A stretch of DNA of 42,757 nt. Origin: Anoxybacillus sp. GTDB taxonomy: Bacteria > Bacillota > Bacilli > Bacillales > Anoxybacillaceae. The DNA is taken from NCBI RefSeq assembly GCF_023512315.1, contig NZ_JAILZV010000007.1, positions 1-42,757 of the forward strand. Direction: 5' to 3'. Below are positions 7,548 through 16,229 of the stretch, in pieces. The notes beneath the pieces are model-generated. The model searched no databases. It had not been told where the DNA came from and saw only the letters and a program-made list of their open reading frames with translations. Position 1 is the first letter of the stretch, and every line of letters starts with the position of its first letter. The translations under genes and the position numbers were made by a program.

Positions 7548-8666
7548 TTATTTCGCCACTTCTTCAATAATTGCGATGACCATTTCTGTTGTTTTCACTA
7601 ATTCTTCAATCGGCATGCGCTCGTTTGTCGTATGAATGTCCTCATATCCGACCGCTAAATTGACCGTTGGAATGCCAAAGCCTGCGATGACGTTCGCATC
7701 ACTGCCCCCGCCGCTATGCAGAAGTTCGCATGGACGACCGATTTTCGCCGCTGCCCGCTTCGCCACTTCCACAACATGGTCGCCATCGCCAAATTTAAAG
7801 CCTGGGTACATTACTTCGACCTCGACTTCGGCACGTCCCCCCATTTCTTCTGCCACGCGCTCAAACGCTTCTTTCATTTTTGCCACTTGCGCTTCCATTT
7901 TTTCTGGAACGAGCGAACGTGCCTCCGCTAAAATATCGACACGGTCGCAGACAATATTTGTTTGCGTTCCGCCTTCAAAGCGGCCGATGTTTGCGGTCGT
8001 TTCTTCATCAATACGGCCAAGCGGCATTTGCGCAATCGCTTTCGATGCAATCGTAATCGCAGATACACCACGTTCCGGAGCAACGCCGGCATGCGCCGTT
8101 TTTCCATGAACGACCACCTTTAATTTCGCTTGTGTCGGCGCGGCAACGACAATATTTCCGACTTTGCCATCGCTATCTAGCGCGTAGCCAAATTTCGCTT
8201 GAATGAGCGACGGATCAAGTGCTTTTGCCCCAACGAGCCCCGATTCTTCCCCGACAGTAATAATAAATTGAATCGTCCCATGCGCAATTTGGTTTTCTTT
8301 TAACACACGAATCGCCTCAAACATCGCGGCTAAGCCTGCTTTATCATCCGCCCCTAAAATCGTCGTGCCATCGGTCACAACATAGCCGTCTTGAATCGAC
8401 GGTTTGACGCCTTTGCCCGGCACGACCGTATCCATATGCGACGTGAAATAAATCGGATCTACGCCTTCTTTCGTCGCCTCTAATGTACAAATTAAGTTGC
8501 CCGCTCCGTGACCGGTTTTCGCGGTCGTATCATCCTCCACAACATGCAATCCGAGCGCCGTAAATTTTTCCTTTAGCACTTTCGCAATTTTGCCTTCGTC
8601 CTTCGTTTCTGAATCAATTTGCACAAGCTCTAAAAATTCTTCTACTAACCGTTGCTCATTTACCAT
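7548..8666 (-). CDS. yqjE: M20 family metallopeptidase, peptidase T-like
   Basis: This is a predicted cytoplasmic di-zinc exopeptidase of the PepT/M20 group (372 residues, same size as B. subtilis YqjE). Metal and catalytic residues are visible: His77 and Asp79 in SHMDT, bridging Asp in LGADDKAG (107-108), catalytic Glu140-Glu141 in VGEESG, and a final metal His in DIHTTNERM near the C-terminus. The dimerisation domain lies about residues 180-290. ATG 8666 follows GGGAGG. The peptide substrate is not known. It is a single gene flanked by terminator-like structures. Confidence 0.9.
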   Translation of the reverse strand: MVNEQRLVEEFLELVQIDSETKDEGKIAKVLKEKFTALGLHVVEDDTTAKTGHGAGNLICTLEATKEGVDPIYFTSHMDTVVPGKGVKPSIQDGYVVTDGTTILGADDKAGLAAMFEAIRVLKENQIAHGTIQFIITVGEESGLVGAKALDPSLIQAKFGYALDSDGKVGNIVVAAPTQAKLKVVVHGKTAHAGVAPERGVSAITIASKAIAQMPLGRIDEETTANIGRFEGGTQTNIVCDRVDILAEARSLVPEKMEAQVAKMKEAFERVAEEMGGRAEVEVEVMYPGFKFGDGDHVVEVAKRAAAKIGRPCELLHSGGGSDANVIAGFGIPTVNLAVGYEDIHTTNERMPIEELVKTTEMVIAIIEEVAK

Positions 8667-8744
8667 CTCACTAGCCTCCCTATATGTATGGAAAAATGCT
8701 ATACAAAAAAAGTATACACGATTCCGCTCTATCTGTCATAGGCA

Positions 8745-8768
8745 AAAAACCTCCGCAAAACGCGGAGG
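8745..8768 (-). terminator. Terminator of the methylmalonyl-CoA carboxyltransferase gene
   Basis: On the minus strand the stem CCTCCGC/GCGGAGG (8768-8750) is followed by TTTTTTG. Confidence 0.9.
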
Positions 8769-8774
8769 AAAACG

Positions 8775-10325
8775 TTACAGCGGAATATTGCCGTGCTTTT
8801 TCTTCGGCCGCTCTTCATGCTTATGACGAAGCATATCCAACGCTTGAATGAGCTTGATTCTCGTGTCGCGTGGATCGATGACGTCATCAACCATGCCGTA
8901 TTTCGCGGCAACATACGGATTGGCAAACTTGTCGCGGTATTCTTCAATTTTTTGCGCTCTTGTTTCTTCTGGATTCGGGCTGTTTTCGATTTCGCTTGCG
9001 AAAATAATGTTTGCTGCTCCTTGTGGTCCCATGACCGCGATTTCCGCGTTTGGCCACGCGTATACGACATCTGCCCCAATCGATTTGCTGTTTAATGCAA
9101 CATATGCCCCGCCGTATGCTTTCCGTAAAATGACGGTAATTTTCGGAACAGTTGCTTCGGAGTAAGCATATAAAATTTTCGCCCCGTGGCGAATGATGCC
9201 TCCATGCTCTTGTTTAACGCCAGGGAAAAAGCCGGTGACATCTTCGAACGTAATAATCGGAATATTAAACGAGTCACAAAAACGAATAAAGCGCGCCGCT
9301 TTATCGGACGAGTCAATATCAAGTCCGCCCGCCATAAACTTCGGCTGGTTGCACACAAGCCCGACGACTTCTCCTTTGATGCGCGCAAAACCGACGACAA
9401 TATTTTTCGCGAAATCTTTTTGCACTTCCATAAATGAGCCCTCGTCGACGACTTGCAGCACAACGTTGCGCACATCATACGGTCTGACGGCATCGACTGG
9501 AATCGCATCGGCTAAGTCTGGACGATAGTCATCCTCATTAGCATCGGGAACAACCGGCGGCTTTTCTTGGCAATTTTGCGGAAGATAGCTCAACAGCCGG
9601 CGTACTTGCGCAAGCACTTCTTCTTCTGTCGTCCCAGCAAAATGCGCATTTCCGCTAATCGTATTATGAACGCGCGCGCCCCCTAAATCTTCGGCGCTAA
9701 TCTTTTCCCCTGTGACCGTTTCAATGACTTTTGGACCGGTAATAAACATTTGGCTCGTTTTTTCGACCATAAAAACAAAATCGGTAATCGCCGGCGAATA
9801 CACGGCACCTCCGGCACACGGTCCCATAATGACTGAAATTTGCGGGATGACGCCCGAATAAATCGAATTGCGGTAAAAAATGTGTCCGTATCCGTCGAGG
9901 GACAGTACCCCTTCTTGAATGCGGGCGCCGCCTGAATCATTCAACCCGATGACTGGCGCGCCTGTTTTCGCCGCTAAATCCATAATATTAGCAATTTTCT
10001 TTGCGTGCATTTCCCCTAAAGCGCCGCCAAACACCGTAAAATCTTGCGAAAAGACAAAGACGGTGCGCCCATCAATTTTCCCGTAGCCAGTCACGACACC
10101 ATCGCCCGGCCCTTTTTTCCCTTCTAAGCCAAAATCGGTGCAACGATGTTCAATAAACGGATTTAACTCGACAAACGTTCCTTCGTCTAGCAACAGATCA
10201 ATGCGTTCGCGCGCGGTAAGCTTGCCTTTGGCGTGCTGCTTTTCAATTTTATCGTCGCCTCCGCCTAACTCAATTTCGCGGCGGCGGTCGTACAGCTCAT
10301 TTATTTTTTCGTACATGTCCATCAT
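8775..10325 (-). CDS. mmdA: Acyl-CoA carboxylase beta (carboxyltransferase) subunit, propionyl-CoA type
   Basis: This 516-residue biotin-dependent carboxyltransferase has two crotonase-like halves. It matches B. subtilis YqjD and the propionyl-CoA carboxylase beta / methylmalonyl-CoA decarboxylase alpha family. Key segments are GARIQEGVLSL and GPCAGGAVYSPA (N half, acyl-CoA site), and DVTGFFPGVKQEHGGIIRHG and AYGGAYVALNSK (C half, biotin site). It would transfer carboxyl from carboxybiotin to propionyl-CoA, giving (S)-methylmalonyl-CoA for the epimerase encoded just upstream. No biotin carrier or biotin carboxylase gene is adjacent, so those must come from elsewhere. The start overlaps the epimerase stop; ATG 10322 or 10316 is also possible. 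Confidence 0.9.
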   Translation of the reverse strand: MMDMYEKINELYDRRREIELGGGDDKIEKQHAKGKLTARERIDLLLDEGTFVELNPFIEHRCTDFGLEGKKGPGDGVVTGYGKIDGRTVFVFSQDFTVFGGALGEMHAKKIANIMDLAAKTGAPVIGLNDSGGARIQEGVLSLDGYGHIFYRNSIYSGVIPQISVIMGPCAGGAVYSPAITDFVFMVEKTSQMFITGPKVIETVTGEKISAEDLGGARVHNTISGNAHFAGTTEEEVLAQVRRLLSYLPQNCQEKPPVVPDANEDDYRPDLADAIPVDAVRPYDVRNVVLQVVDEGSFMEVQKDFAKNIVVGFARIKGEVVGLVCNQPKFMAGGLDIDSSDKAARFIRFCDSFNIPIITFEDVTGFFPGVKQEHGGIIRHGAKILYAYSEATVPKITVILRKAYGGAYVALNSKSIGADVVYAWPNAEIAVMGPQGAANIIFASEIENSPNPEETRAQKIEEYRDKFANPYVAAKYGMVDDVIDPRDTRIKLIQALDMLRHKHEERPKKKHGNIPL

Positions 10326-10747
10326 TCGTGGTGCACCCCTTTATCCGTTTTTTCACATAGCTCATATAACACCCCATGTGCGGATTTCGGATGCATAAAC
10401 GCAACAAGTGCCCCGCCAGCACCCGTCTTTGGCACGTCATGAATCATGCGGATTCCGTTTGCTTTCAATTCGTCAATGCGCGCTTGAATATTATCGACGC
10501 CAAGCGCGACATGGTGAATGCCTTCCCCTCGTTTCGCGATAAACGCCGCCACCGCACTATCTGGTGACGTCGGCTCAAGCAGCTCAAGCTTTACGTCGCC
10601 TACTTTCAAAAACGCTACTTTCACTTTTTCCGATTCGACTTCTTCAATGCCAAGCAATTCCAACTGCAACGTATCCACATAAAATGGCAACGCTTTCTCA
10701 ATCGACGTCACCGCAATACCGATATGGTCCACTTTTTTTACGTTCAT
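10322..10747 (-). CDS. mce: Methylmalonyl-CoA epimerase
   Basis: It interconverts (S)- and (R)-methylmalonyl-CoA, linking the carboxyltransferase to the mutase. The 141-residue protein is a glyoxalase/VOC-fold enzyme. It begins KKVDHIGIAVTSIEKALPFY with the first metal His, GEGIHHVALGV holds the second, and Glu ligands include the one in LLEP and the one in VLYELCE at the end. The frame opens at 10786, but ATG 10747 was chosen for its GGGGAG 7 bases upstream and the family length. Its TGA overlaps the next ATG (ATGA), so the two are translationally coupled. Confidence 0.93.
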   Translation of the reverse strand: MNVKKVDHIGIAVTSIEKALPFYVDTLQLELLGIEEVESEKVKVAFLKVGDVKLELLEPTSPDSAVAAFIAKRGEGIHHVALGVDNIQARIDELKANGIRMIHDVPKTGAGGALVAFMHPKSAHGVLYELCEKTDKGVHHE

Positions 10748-10778
10748 TTCTCCTCTCCCCTTCGTTGAAAAATGGTGC

Positions 10779-10807
10779 TTGTCCATCTAAAAAAATAGCG
10801 ATACAAT
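10779..10807 (+). promoter_or_regulatory. Sigma-A promoter of the prli42 gene
   Basis: -35 TTGTCC (10779-10784), a 17-bp spacer and -10 TACAAT (10802-10807), about 36 bases before the start codon. It faces away from mce and lies in the same short intergenic region. Confidence 0.6.
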
Positions 10808-10843
10808 GGTCAGTGGTAATATGCTTAATAGGGAGGCTGCTTT

Positions 10844-10939
10844 ATGTCTCGGAAAAAAACGCAAAAACTAGTCGTTTATTTAATGCTCGGTTCGATGTTA
10901 CTAACAACGCTGTTAACAGGACTTCGCATGTGGTTTTAA
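10844..10939 (+). CDS. prli42: Stressosome-associated mini-protein Prli42
   Basis: This is a 31-residue membrane peptide. It has a basic head (MSRKKTQK), one hydrophobic helix (VVYLMLGSMLLTTLLTGL) and a short aromatic tail. This matches the pattern I recall for Prli42, the Firmicutes mini-protein that tethers the stressosome to the membrane in Listeria (basic head, VVxLML-type helix, LLTG near the end). ATG 10844 follows GGGAGG by 8 bases. It has its own promoter and a strong terminator 3 bases after the stop. The identification rests on pattern memory, not an alignment. Confidence 0.75.
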   Translation: MSRKKTQKLVVYLMLGSMLLTTLLTGLRMWF

Positions 10940-10941
10940 TA

Positions 10942-10966
10942 GGGCGACAACCGTCGCCCTTTTTTA
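10942..10966 (+). terminator. Terminator of prli42, shared with the convergent transpeptidase gene
   Basis: A perfect 7-bp stem, GGGCGAC/GTCGCCC (10942-10948, 10953-10959), is followed by seven T on the plus strand. The transpeptidase stop lies in the T-run at 10964. Confidence 0.92.
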
Positions 10967-11455
10967 TTGCAGCGCCCCGTACTTTTTTGCCATCGCCGCA
11001 AACGGTTCGTTGCTTCGGACAATCGCTACTTTCGTGCCAATCGGCACTTTCTCATACAGCGCCTCGACATCTTTCTTATGCATTCGTACGCAGCCTTGCG
11101 TAATATACTTCCCGATCGACTGTGGATTGTTTGTCCCGTGAATTCCATACGTTCGACCGTCCGTTCCATATGCATCAAACCCAATCCATCGTGTGCCGAG
11201 CGGATTGTTCGGCGCCCCCCCTGGAATGTTTTTCTTTCGGTAATACGGATTTTTCGCTTTCACCGTCACCGTAAACAGCCCTTCCGGCGTTAAATGCGTC
11301 GCGACCCCTGTCGCGACCGGATAAATCGCTTCAATTTTCCCGTGTTGAATAAAAGCCAATTCGTTTGTCGCTTTATTGACGATAATCAATGGCAGCCGTT
11401 CGGCTTTTGCAGGTGCTCCCGCAAATAAAAGCAGAAATACAAGTAGAAGGCGCAT
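10964..11455 (-). CDS. yqjB: L,D-transpeptidase (YkuD domain), exported
   Basis: This 163-residue exported protein has a signal peptide of about 18 residues (MRLLLVFLLLFAGAPAKA) and one YkuD catalytic domain. The active-site motif is HGTNNPQSIGKYITQGCVRM (about residues 121-140), with the catalytic Cys in GCVRM. Such enzymes form or modify 3-3 peptidoglycan cross-links or attach proteins to the wall outside the membrane. There is no LysM or other wall-binding domain, so it is a minimal version. ATG 11455 follows GGGGGA. It matches what I recall of B. subtilis YqjB in family and position. Confidence 0.88.
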   Translation of the reverse strand: MRLLLVFLLLFAGAPAKAERLPLIIVNKATNELAFIQHGKIEAIYPVATGVATHLTPEGLFTVTVKAKNPYYRKKNIPGGAPNNPLGTRWIGFDAYGTDGRTYGIHGTNNPQSIGKYITQGCVRMHKKDVEALYEKVPIGTKVAIVRSNEPFAAMAKKYGALQ

Positions 11456-11475
11456 AGGCGGTCCCCCTTTTTTCT

Positions 11476-12450
11476 TTAGCGTGTGAAAAAAGGGCGACGA
11501 ACATGCACCGGCGCGCGAAATTGGCTTTTTATGATTAAATACTGCTCTAATTCTTTGACTAAATGAAAGAGCGCCGCCCGCTCTTCAAATTCTTCGCGCG
11601 TTTTCGGAAGCGGCATCGTTTCAAACTGTTTTCGCATGTCATTTAACTGCCGAAGAAACCGCTCCGCTGTATTGCCTGGATGAATGGCATCGCTCAATTC
11701 GTCCATAAAATCAGCAATCATGTTGCGTTGGTCGACCGTATATGTAAGGGACGTAACAAGCGGCAAGACGCGCTCGATTATTTCAAGCTGTTTTTCGCGC
11801 ATGCGAAAATAATGGTAATATCCGTCTTCGTTTCGCAAAAAATGGTTTTCCATATTGCGCAACGCCGCCTGCTTTGCTTGTTGCAGCACATCCCCAGCCA
11901 GCGCTAGCTCTTTTCCGTCCCAGTTCATTTCATTCGTCCGTAAATAGCGAACAATTTCTTTAAAAATGATGCGGAACAAATCTTCCACAATGCGCTGATA
12001 TTCTTTTAATTGATTTTCGACGCTCGGCATATAGACATTGACAACGAGCGCGACCCCGATGCCGATAATAATAAGCATTAGTTCATTCGCAACGATCGAA
12101 AGCGTAAACTGCTTTGCCGCATAAAAATGAAGAATGATAACCGAACTTGTCGCAATCCCTTCGGTAATATTCAACCGTACCGTGACCGGAATAAACGTCA
12201 ACAATAACAGCCCAATTGTCCACGGTTGGTAAGCAAGGTGAAAAAATACGAACGAAAACAGCATCGCCAGCACGCACGCAAGAAAGCGCGCCCACGCCGT
12301 TTGCAACGATTTTTTTTTCGTCACTTGAATACATAAAAGCGTAATAATGCCGGCAGACGCGAAATTGTGCAGCCCGAGCCACTGGGCAATACTAATGGAA
12401 AGCGCGGTGCCAATCGCTGTTTTCGCCGTTCGGTATCCGATTTTTATCAT
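11476..12450 (-). CDS. yqjA: Aromatic acid exporter family membrane protein (YqjA type)
   Basis: This 324-residue protein has an N-terminal membrane half of about four to five hydrophobic segments (residues 8-145) and a C-terminal cytoplasmic, charged, helical half. That is the architecture of the Bacillus YqjA / ArAE_1 (DUF939) proteins related to FUSC exporters. The N-terminus MIKIGYRTAKTAIGTALSI is typical. The substrate is unknown. It sits 20 bases upstream of the transpeptidase and 15 bases downstream of brxB, so these three probably form one transcript. Confidence 0.85.
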   Translation of the reverse strand: MIKIGYRTAKTAIGTALSISIAQWLGLHNFASAGIITLLCIQVTKKKSLQTAWARFLACVLAMLFSFVFFHLAYQPWTIGLLLLTFIPVTVRLNITEGIATSSVIILHFYAAKQFTLSIVANELMLIIIGIGVALVVNVYMPSVENQLKEYQRIVEDLFRIIFKEIVRYLRTNEMNWDGKELALAGDVLQQAKQAALRNMENHFLRNEDGYYHYFRMREKQLEIIERVLPLVTSLTYTVDQRNMIADFMDELSDAIHPGNTAERFLRQLNDMRKQFETMPLPKTREEFEERAALFHLVKELEQYLIIKSQFRAPVHVRRPFFTR

Positions 12451-12465
12451 CGCTATCCTCCGCGC

Positions 12466-12897
12466 TTACACCTCATCGCAATATTGCTCAAACGCTGCTT
12501 GCAGCTTTTCGATAACAGCGACCGGCTCATGCCCTTCAATTTCGTGGCGCGGAATCATCGCGCAAAGTTTCCCGTCTTTTAATAGCGCAAACGATGGCGA
12601 CGACGGCGGATGCCCTTCAAAATATTCTCTTGCTCTTGCCGTTGCTTCTTTGTCTTGACCGGCAAATACGGTCACTAAATAATCGGGACGCTTATCGTAA
12701 TGAATCGCATGAGCTGCCGCAGGACGCGCAATGCCACCGGCGCAGCCGCAGACAGAGTTAACCATTACTAACGTTGTCCCTTTGCGGGCAAACGCTTGAT
12801 CGACGTCTTCCGGTGTGCGCAATTCTTCGTAGTCGGCTGCTACCATCTCGCGCCGTGCTTGTTCAACGATGTCGTTAAAAAGTTGAAATTGAAACAC
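12466..12897 (-). CDS. brxB: Bacilliredoxin BrxB (YqiW family)
   Basis: This 143-residue thioredoxin-like protein has a CGC active site, [15 protein letters not shown], with Cys50 and Cys52. Bacilliredoxins remove bacillithiol from oxidised proteins in Bacillaceae, acting in the cytoplasm. Length and motif match BrxA/BrxB, and the position next to yqjA matches B. subtilis yqiW. AGGAGGGAT precedes the ATG. The 39 bases between it and meaB contain an extended -10 (TGG-TACGAT on the minus strand), which may give it a promoter apart from the methylmalonyl genes. Confidence 0.92.
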   Translation of the reverse strand: MFQFQLFNDIVEQARREMVAADYEELRTPEDVDQAFARKGTTLVMVNSVCGCAGGIARPAAAHAIHYDKRPDYLVTVFAGQDKEATARAREYFEGHPPSSPSFALLKDGKLCAMIPRHEIEGHEPVAVIEKLQAAFEQYCDEV

Positions 12898-12936
12898 AGT
12901 ATCCCTCCTTTCTTTCTATCGTACCACATTTTTTCG

Positions 12937-14040
12937 TTATTCCCTACTTTCATATGCGGCAATCAGTTCTTGCACTGCTTGTGTGACCGCTTTCGTTCCC
13001 GACATAACAAGGTTTTCGATGATTGGTAATTTTTCTTTCACACGCGGATTGGCGAAAAAGCTCGTTTCTAAATAGTCTTTAATCATCGCATATACCCAGT
13101 CTTTTAATTGATGGCGGCGGCGCGTATCAAATACGCCCGATTGTTTCGTTACGGCAACAAACGTTTCAACGACGCGCCAAATGTCCTCAACTCCTTCACC
13201 GTAAAGCGCTGAGCACGTATACGCTTTCGTTTCCCAGCCTGGCGTTGCTGGACGTAAGTAATGAAGAAACTGGTTATACTCTTCTTTTGCCGCCAACGCC
13301 TTTGGTTTGTTGTCCCCATCCGCTTTATTAATGACGACCGCATCGACAAGCTCCATAATTCCTTTTTTCATGCCTTGCAGTTCATCGCCCGCTCCTGTAA
13401 GCGCTAAAAGCATAAAGAAATCGACCATGCCGCGCACGACAAACTCGCTCTGTCCAACGCCGACCGTTTCGACTAAAATGACGTCATAGCCAGCCGCTTC
13501 GCATAACAGCATCGTTTCGCGCGTTTTCCGGTGCACGCCGCCAAGCGTCCCGCCCGATGGCGACGGACGGATAAAGGCACGCGGATGACGCGCTAAGTTT
13601 TCCATTCGTGTTTTATCGCCAAGAATGCTGCCGCCAGTAATCGAGCTGCTCGGGTCGACGGCTAAGACGGCGACCCGATGTCCTCGTTCGCATAAAAACT
13701 GTCCGAACGCTTCAATAAACGTACTTTTTCCTGCTCCTGGCACACCGGTAATGCCGATGCGAATCGATTTTCCGACGTACGGGAGCAATTCGTTTAAAAT
13801 TTGCTGCGCCATTTCCATATGTTTCGCCGCATTGCTTTCGACAAGGGTAATCGCCTGCGCTAAAATCGTGCGGTCGTTGTTACGTACCCCTTCAACATAC
13901 TCAGCGACTGAACGCTCTTTCCGCTTCACAAAGCGTGGAGAGGCTTTTGGCGCTATTTCGCTACCTTTCACGTACGCGGTCGCAAACTCGTCCGCTCGCT
14001 CGTGAGGCGCCCATTCTGGCCGGGATGTATGTTCATTCAT
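12937..14040 (-). CDS. meaB: Methylmalonyl-CoA mutase-associated GTPase MeaB
   Basis: This G3E-family GTPase chaperones methylmalonyl-CoA mutase, gating B12 loading and protecting against inactivation. The 367-residue protein shows [12 protein letters not shown] (Walker A, residues 97-108), [18 protein letters not shown] (switch region), ETVGVGQSE and NKADGDN (guanine specificity). An N-terminal extension and a C-terminal dimerisation arm follow the family pattern. Its ATG overlaps the mutB stop (ATGA), so it is coupled to its client. Confidence 0.96.
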   Translation of the reverse strand: MNEHTSRPEWAPHERADEFATAYVKGSEIAPKASPRFVKRKERSVAEYVEGVRNNDRTILAQAITLVESNAAKHMEMAQQILNELLPYVGKSIRIGITGVPGAGKSTFIEAFGQFLCERGHRVAVLAVDPSSSITGGSILGDKTRMENLARHPRAFIRPSPSGGTLGGVHRKTRETMLLCEAAGYDVILVETVGVGQSEFVVRGMVDFFMLLALTGAGDELQGMKKGIMELVDAVVINKADGDNKPKALAAKEEYNQFLHYLRPATPGWETKAYTCSALYGEGVEDIWRVVETFVAVTKQSGVFDTRRRHQLKDWVYAMIKDYLETSFFANPRVKEKLPIIENLVMSGTKAVTQAVQELIAAYESRE

Positions 14041-16229
14041 TGCTCCACTTCCTCATAGCCGAGCCGCTTGTAAATTTCCCGCAATACTTTTTCTGCGGCA
14101 GTCGGAATAATTGTCCCTGGACCAAAAATGGCCGCAGCGCCATGCTCGTATAAAAATTCGTAGTCTTGCGGTGGAATGACGCCCCCAACGACGACTAAAA
14201 TGTCTTCGCGCCCTAATTTGCGCAACTCTTCGACAAGCTGCGGCAATAACGTTTTATGCCCTGCTGCAAGCGAACTCATGCCGACGACGTGCACGTCGTT
14301 TTCGACCGCTTGCCGCGCCGTTTCTTCTGGCGTTTGGAAAAGCGGTCCGATATCGACATCAAACCCTAAATCAGCAAACGCCGTCGCAATGACTTTCGCG
14401 CCGCGGTCGTGCCCGTCTTGCCCCATTTTGGCAATCATAATGCGCGGCCTGCGCCCTTCGAGTTTATAAAACTCATCGGTCATTTGTTTCACGCGCGCAA
14501 TTTCTTCTTCGTTCGTAAATTCCGCGCTGTAGACGCCGCTAATCGAGCGGATGATCGCTTTATGGCGCTTCGCTACTTTTTCAATCGCATACGAAATTTC
14601 GCCTAACGTCGCGCGTGCACGAGCAGCTTCTACCGCTAATTCTAATAAGTTTCCTTCGCCTGTTTCCGTCGCTTTTGTAATGGCATCTAATGCCCGCTGG
14701 ACACGTTCTTCGTCGCGAGAAGCACGCAATTGTTTTAGCTTTTCGATTTGCCGTTCTCTAACGGCCGTATTATCGACTTCTAAAATGTCGATCGGGACTT
14801 CTTTTTCCGGACGATATTTGTTCACGCCAATAATCGTTTCCGCCCCAGAATCAATTTTCGCCTGCCGTCTTGCCGCTGCTTCTTCAATGCGCATTTTCGG
14901 CAACCCTGTATCAATCGCTTTTGCCATCCCGCCTAAGCTTTCGACTTCTTCAATATGCTTCCACGCCCGTTTCATGAGTTCGTTCGTCAACGTTTCGACA
15001 TAATACGAACCTGCCCACGGATCAATGACGCGGCAAATGCCTGTTTCTTCTTGCAAATAAAGCTGCGTATTGCGAGCGATACGCGCCGAAAAATCGGTCG
15101 GCAGGGCAATCGCTTCATCCAGCGCGTTCGTATGGAGCGACTGCGTATGCCCCATCGCCGCTGCATGCGCTTCAATCAGCGTGCGGACAACGTTATTGAA
15201 CGGGTCTTGTTCGGTTAAACTCCAGCCCGATGTTTGCGAATGGGTACGAAGTGCTAACGACTTCGGATTTTTCGGGTCGAACGTTTTCATCATTTTCGCC
15301 CAAATGACACGCGCTGCTCGCATTTTGGCCACTTCCATAAAATAGTTCATGCCAATCGCCCAGAAAAACGACAGACGCGGGGCGAACGAATCGATGTCAA
15401 TTCCTGCTTTTAGACCGGTGCGCACATACTCAAGCCCGTCCGCAAGCGTATACGCAAGCTCAATATCCGCCGGCGCCCCTGCTTCTTGCATATGGTAGCC
15501 GGAAATGCTAATGCTGTTGAATTTTGGCATATATTTGGCGGTATAGGCAAAAATGTCGGCGATAATACGCATCGACGTCTCCGGTGGATAAATGTACGTA
15601 TTGCGTACCATATACTCTTTTAAAATGTCGTTTTGAATCGTCCCCGATAGCTTGTCTTGCGTGACACCTTGTTCTTCCGCTGTTACGATATAAAACGCCA
15701 TAATTGGTAGTACAGCGCCGTTCATTGTCATCGATACCGACATTTGGTCAAGCGGAATGCCGTCAAACAAAACTTTCATATCCAAAATGGAGTCGATAGC
15801 CACTCCCGCTTTGCCGACATCACCGACGACGCGCGGATGGTCGGAATCGTAGCCACGATGCGTGGCAAGGTCGAACGCAACCGACAACCCTTTTTGTCCC
15901 ATTGCCAAATTGCGGCGATAAAAGGCGTTGCTTTCTTCTGCCGTGGAAAAACCGGCATATTGGCGAATCGTCCACGGGCGGTTGACGTACATCGATGGAT
16001 ACGGTCCGCGCAAATACGGCGGAATGCCTGGCATATAGTCAAGAAAATCCAATCCTTCGATATCTTTTTTCGTATATAACGGTTTGAGCGCAATTTGTTC
16101 GTTTGTTTGGAAAAAAAGGTCGTCAATCGATGTTTGCAGCTTTTCTTCGATTGTCTGCTTCCATTGCTGCTCGCTGGCCGATTGTTCCCAGTGCAAAGAA
16201 ATATTCGTAAAATCAACTTTCCGCTCCAT
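14037..16229 (-). CDS. mutB: Methylmalonyl-CoA mutase, large (catalytic) subunit
   Basis: This adenosylcobalamin enzyme interconverts (R)-methylmalonyl-CoA and succinyl-CoA. The 730-residue protein has an N-terminal TIM-barrel acyl-CoA domain ([20 protein letters not shown] near residue 73 onward; [19 protein letters not shown] near 365) and a C-terminal B12 domain. That domain carries the cobalt-ligand signature DGHDRGAK, with Asp605, His607 and Gly610, and GVIPPQDY further on. It overlaps mutA by 17 bases upstream and meaB downstream, forming a mutA-mutB-meaB operon. Confidence 0.97.
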   Translation of the reverse strand: MERKVDFTNISLHWEQSASEQQWKQTIEEKLQTSIDDLFFQTNEQIALKPLYTKKDIEGLDFLDYMPGIPPYLRGPYPSMYVNRPWTIRQYAGFSTAEESNAFYRRNLAMGQKGLSVAFDLATHRGYDSDHPRVVGDVGKAGVAIDSILDMKVLFDGIPLDQMSVSMTMNGAVLPIMAFYIVTAEEQGVTQDKLSGTIQNDILKEYMVRNTYIYPPETSMRIIADIFAYTAKYMPKFNSISISGYHMQEAGAPADIELAYTLADGLEYVRTGLKAGIDIDSFAPRLSFFWAIGMNYFMEVAKMRAARVIWAKMMKTFDPKNPKSLALRTHSQTSGWSLTEQDPFNNVVRTLIEAHAAAMGHTQSLHTNALDEAIALPTDFSARIARNTQLYLQEETGICRVIDPWAGSYYVETLTNELMKRAWKHIEEVESLGGMAKAIDTGLPKMRIEEAAARRQAKIDSGAETIIGVNKYRPEKEVPIDILEVDNTAVRERQIEKLKQLRASRDEERVQRALDAITKATETGEGNLLELAVEAARARATLGEISYAIEKVAKRHKAIIRSISGVYSAEFTNEEEIARVKQMTDEFYKLEGRRPRIMIAKMGQDGHDRGAKVIATAFADLGFDVDIGPLFQTPEETARQAVENDVHVVGMSSLAAGHKTLLPQLVEELRKLGREDILVVVGGVIPPQDYEFLYEHGAAAIFGPGTIIPTAAEKVLREIYKRLGYEEVEQ

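Noticed and set aside
7636..8109. 157-residue plus-strand frame
   Set aside because: It lies wholly antisense to yqjE, is Ser/Pro/Ala-rich as expected for the complement of a GC-biased gene, and has no ribosome site.
10164..10786. Upstream extension of mce to 154 residues
   Set aside because: The longer start lacks a ribosome site, while ATG 10747 has GGGGAG at good spacing and gives the family length.
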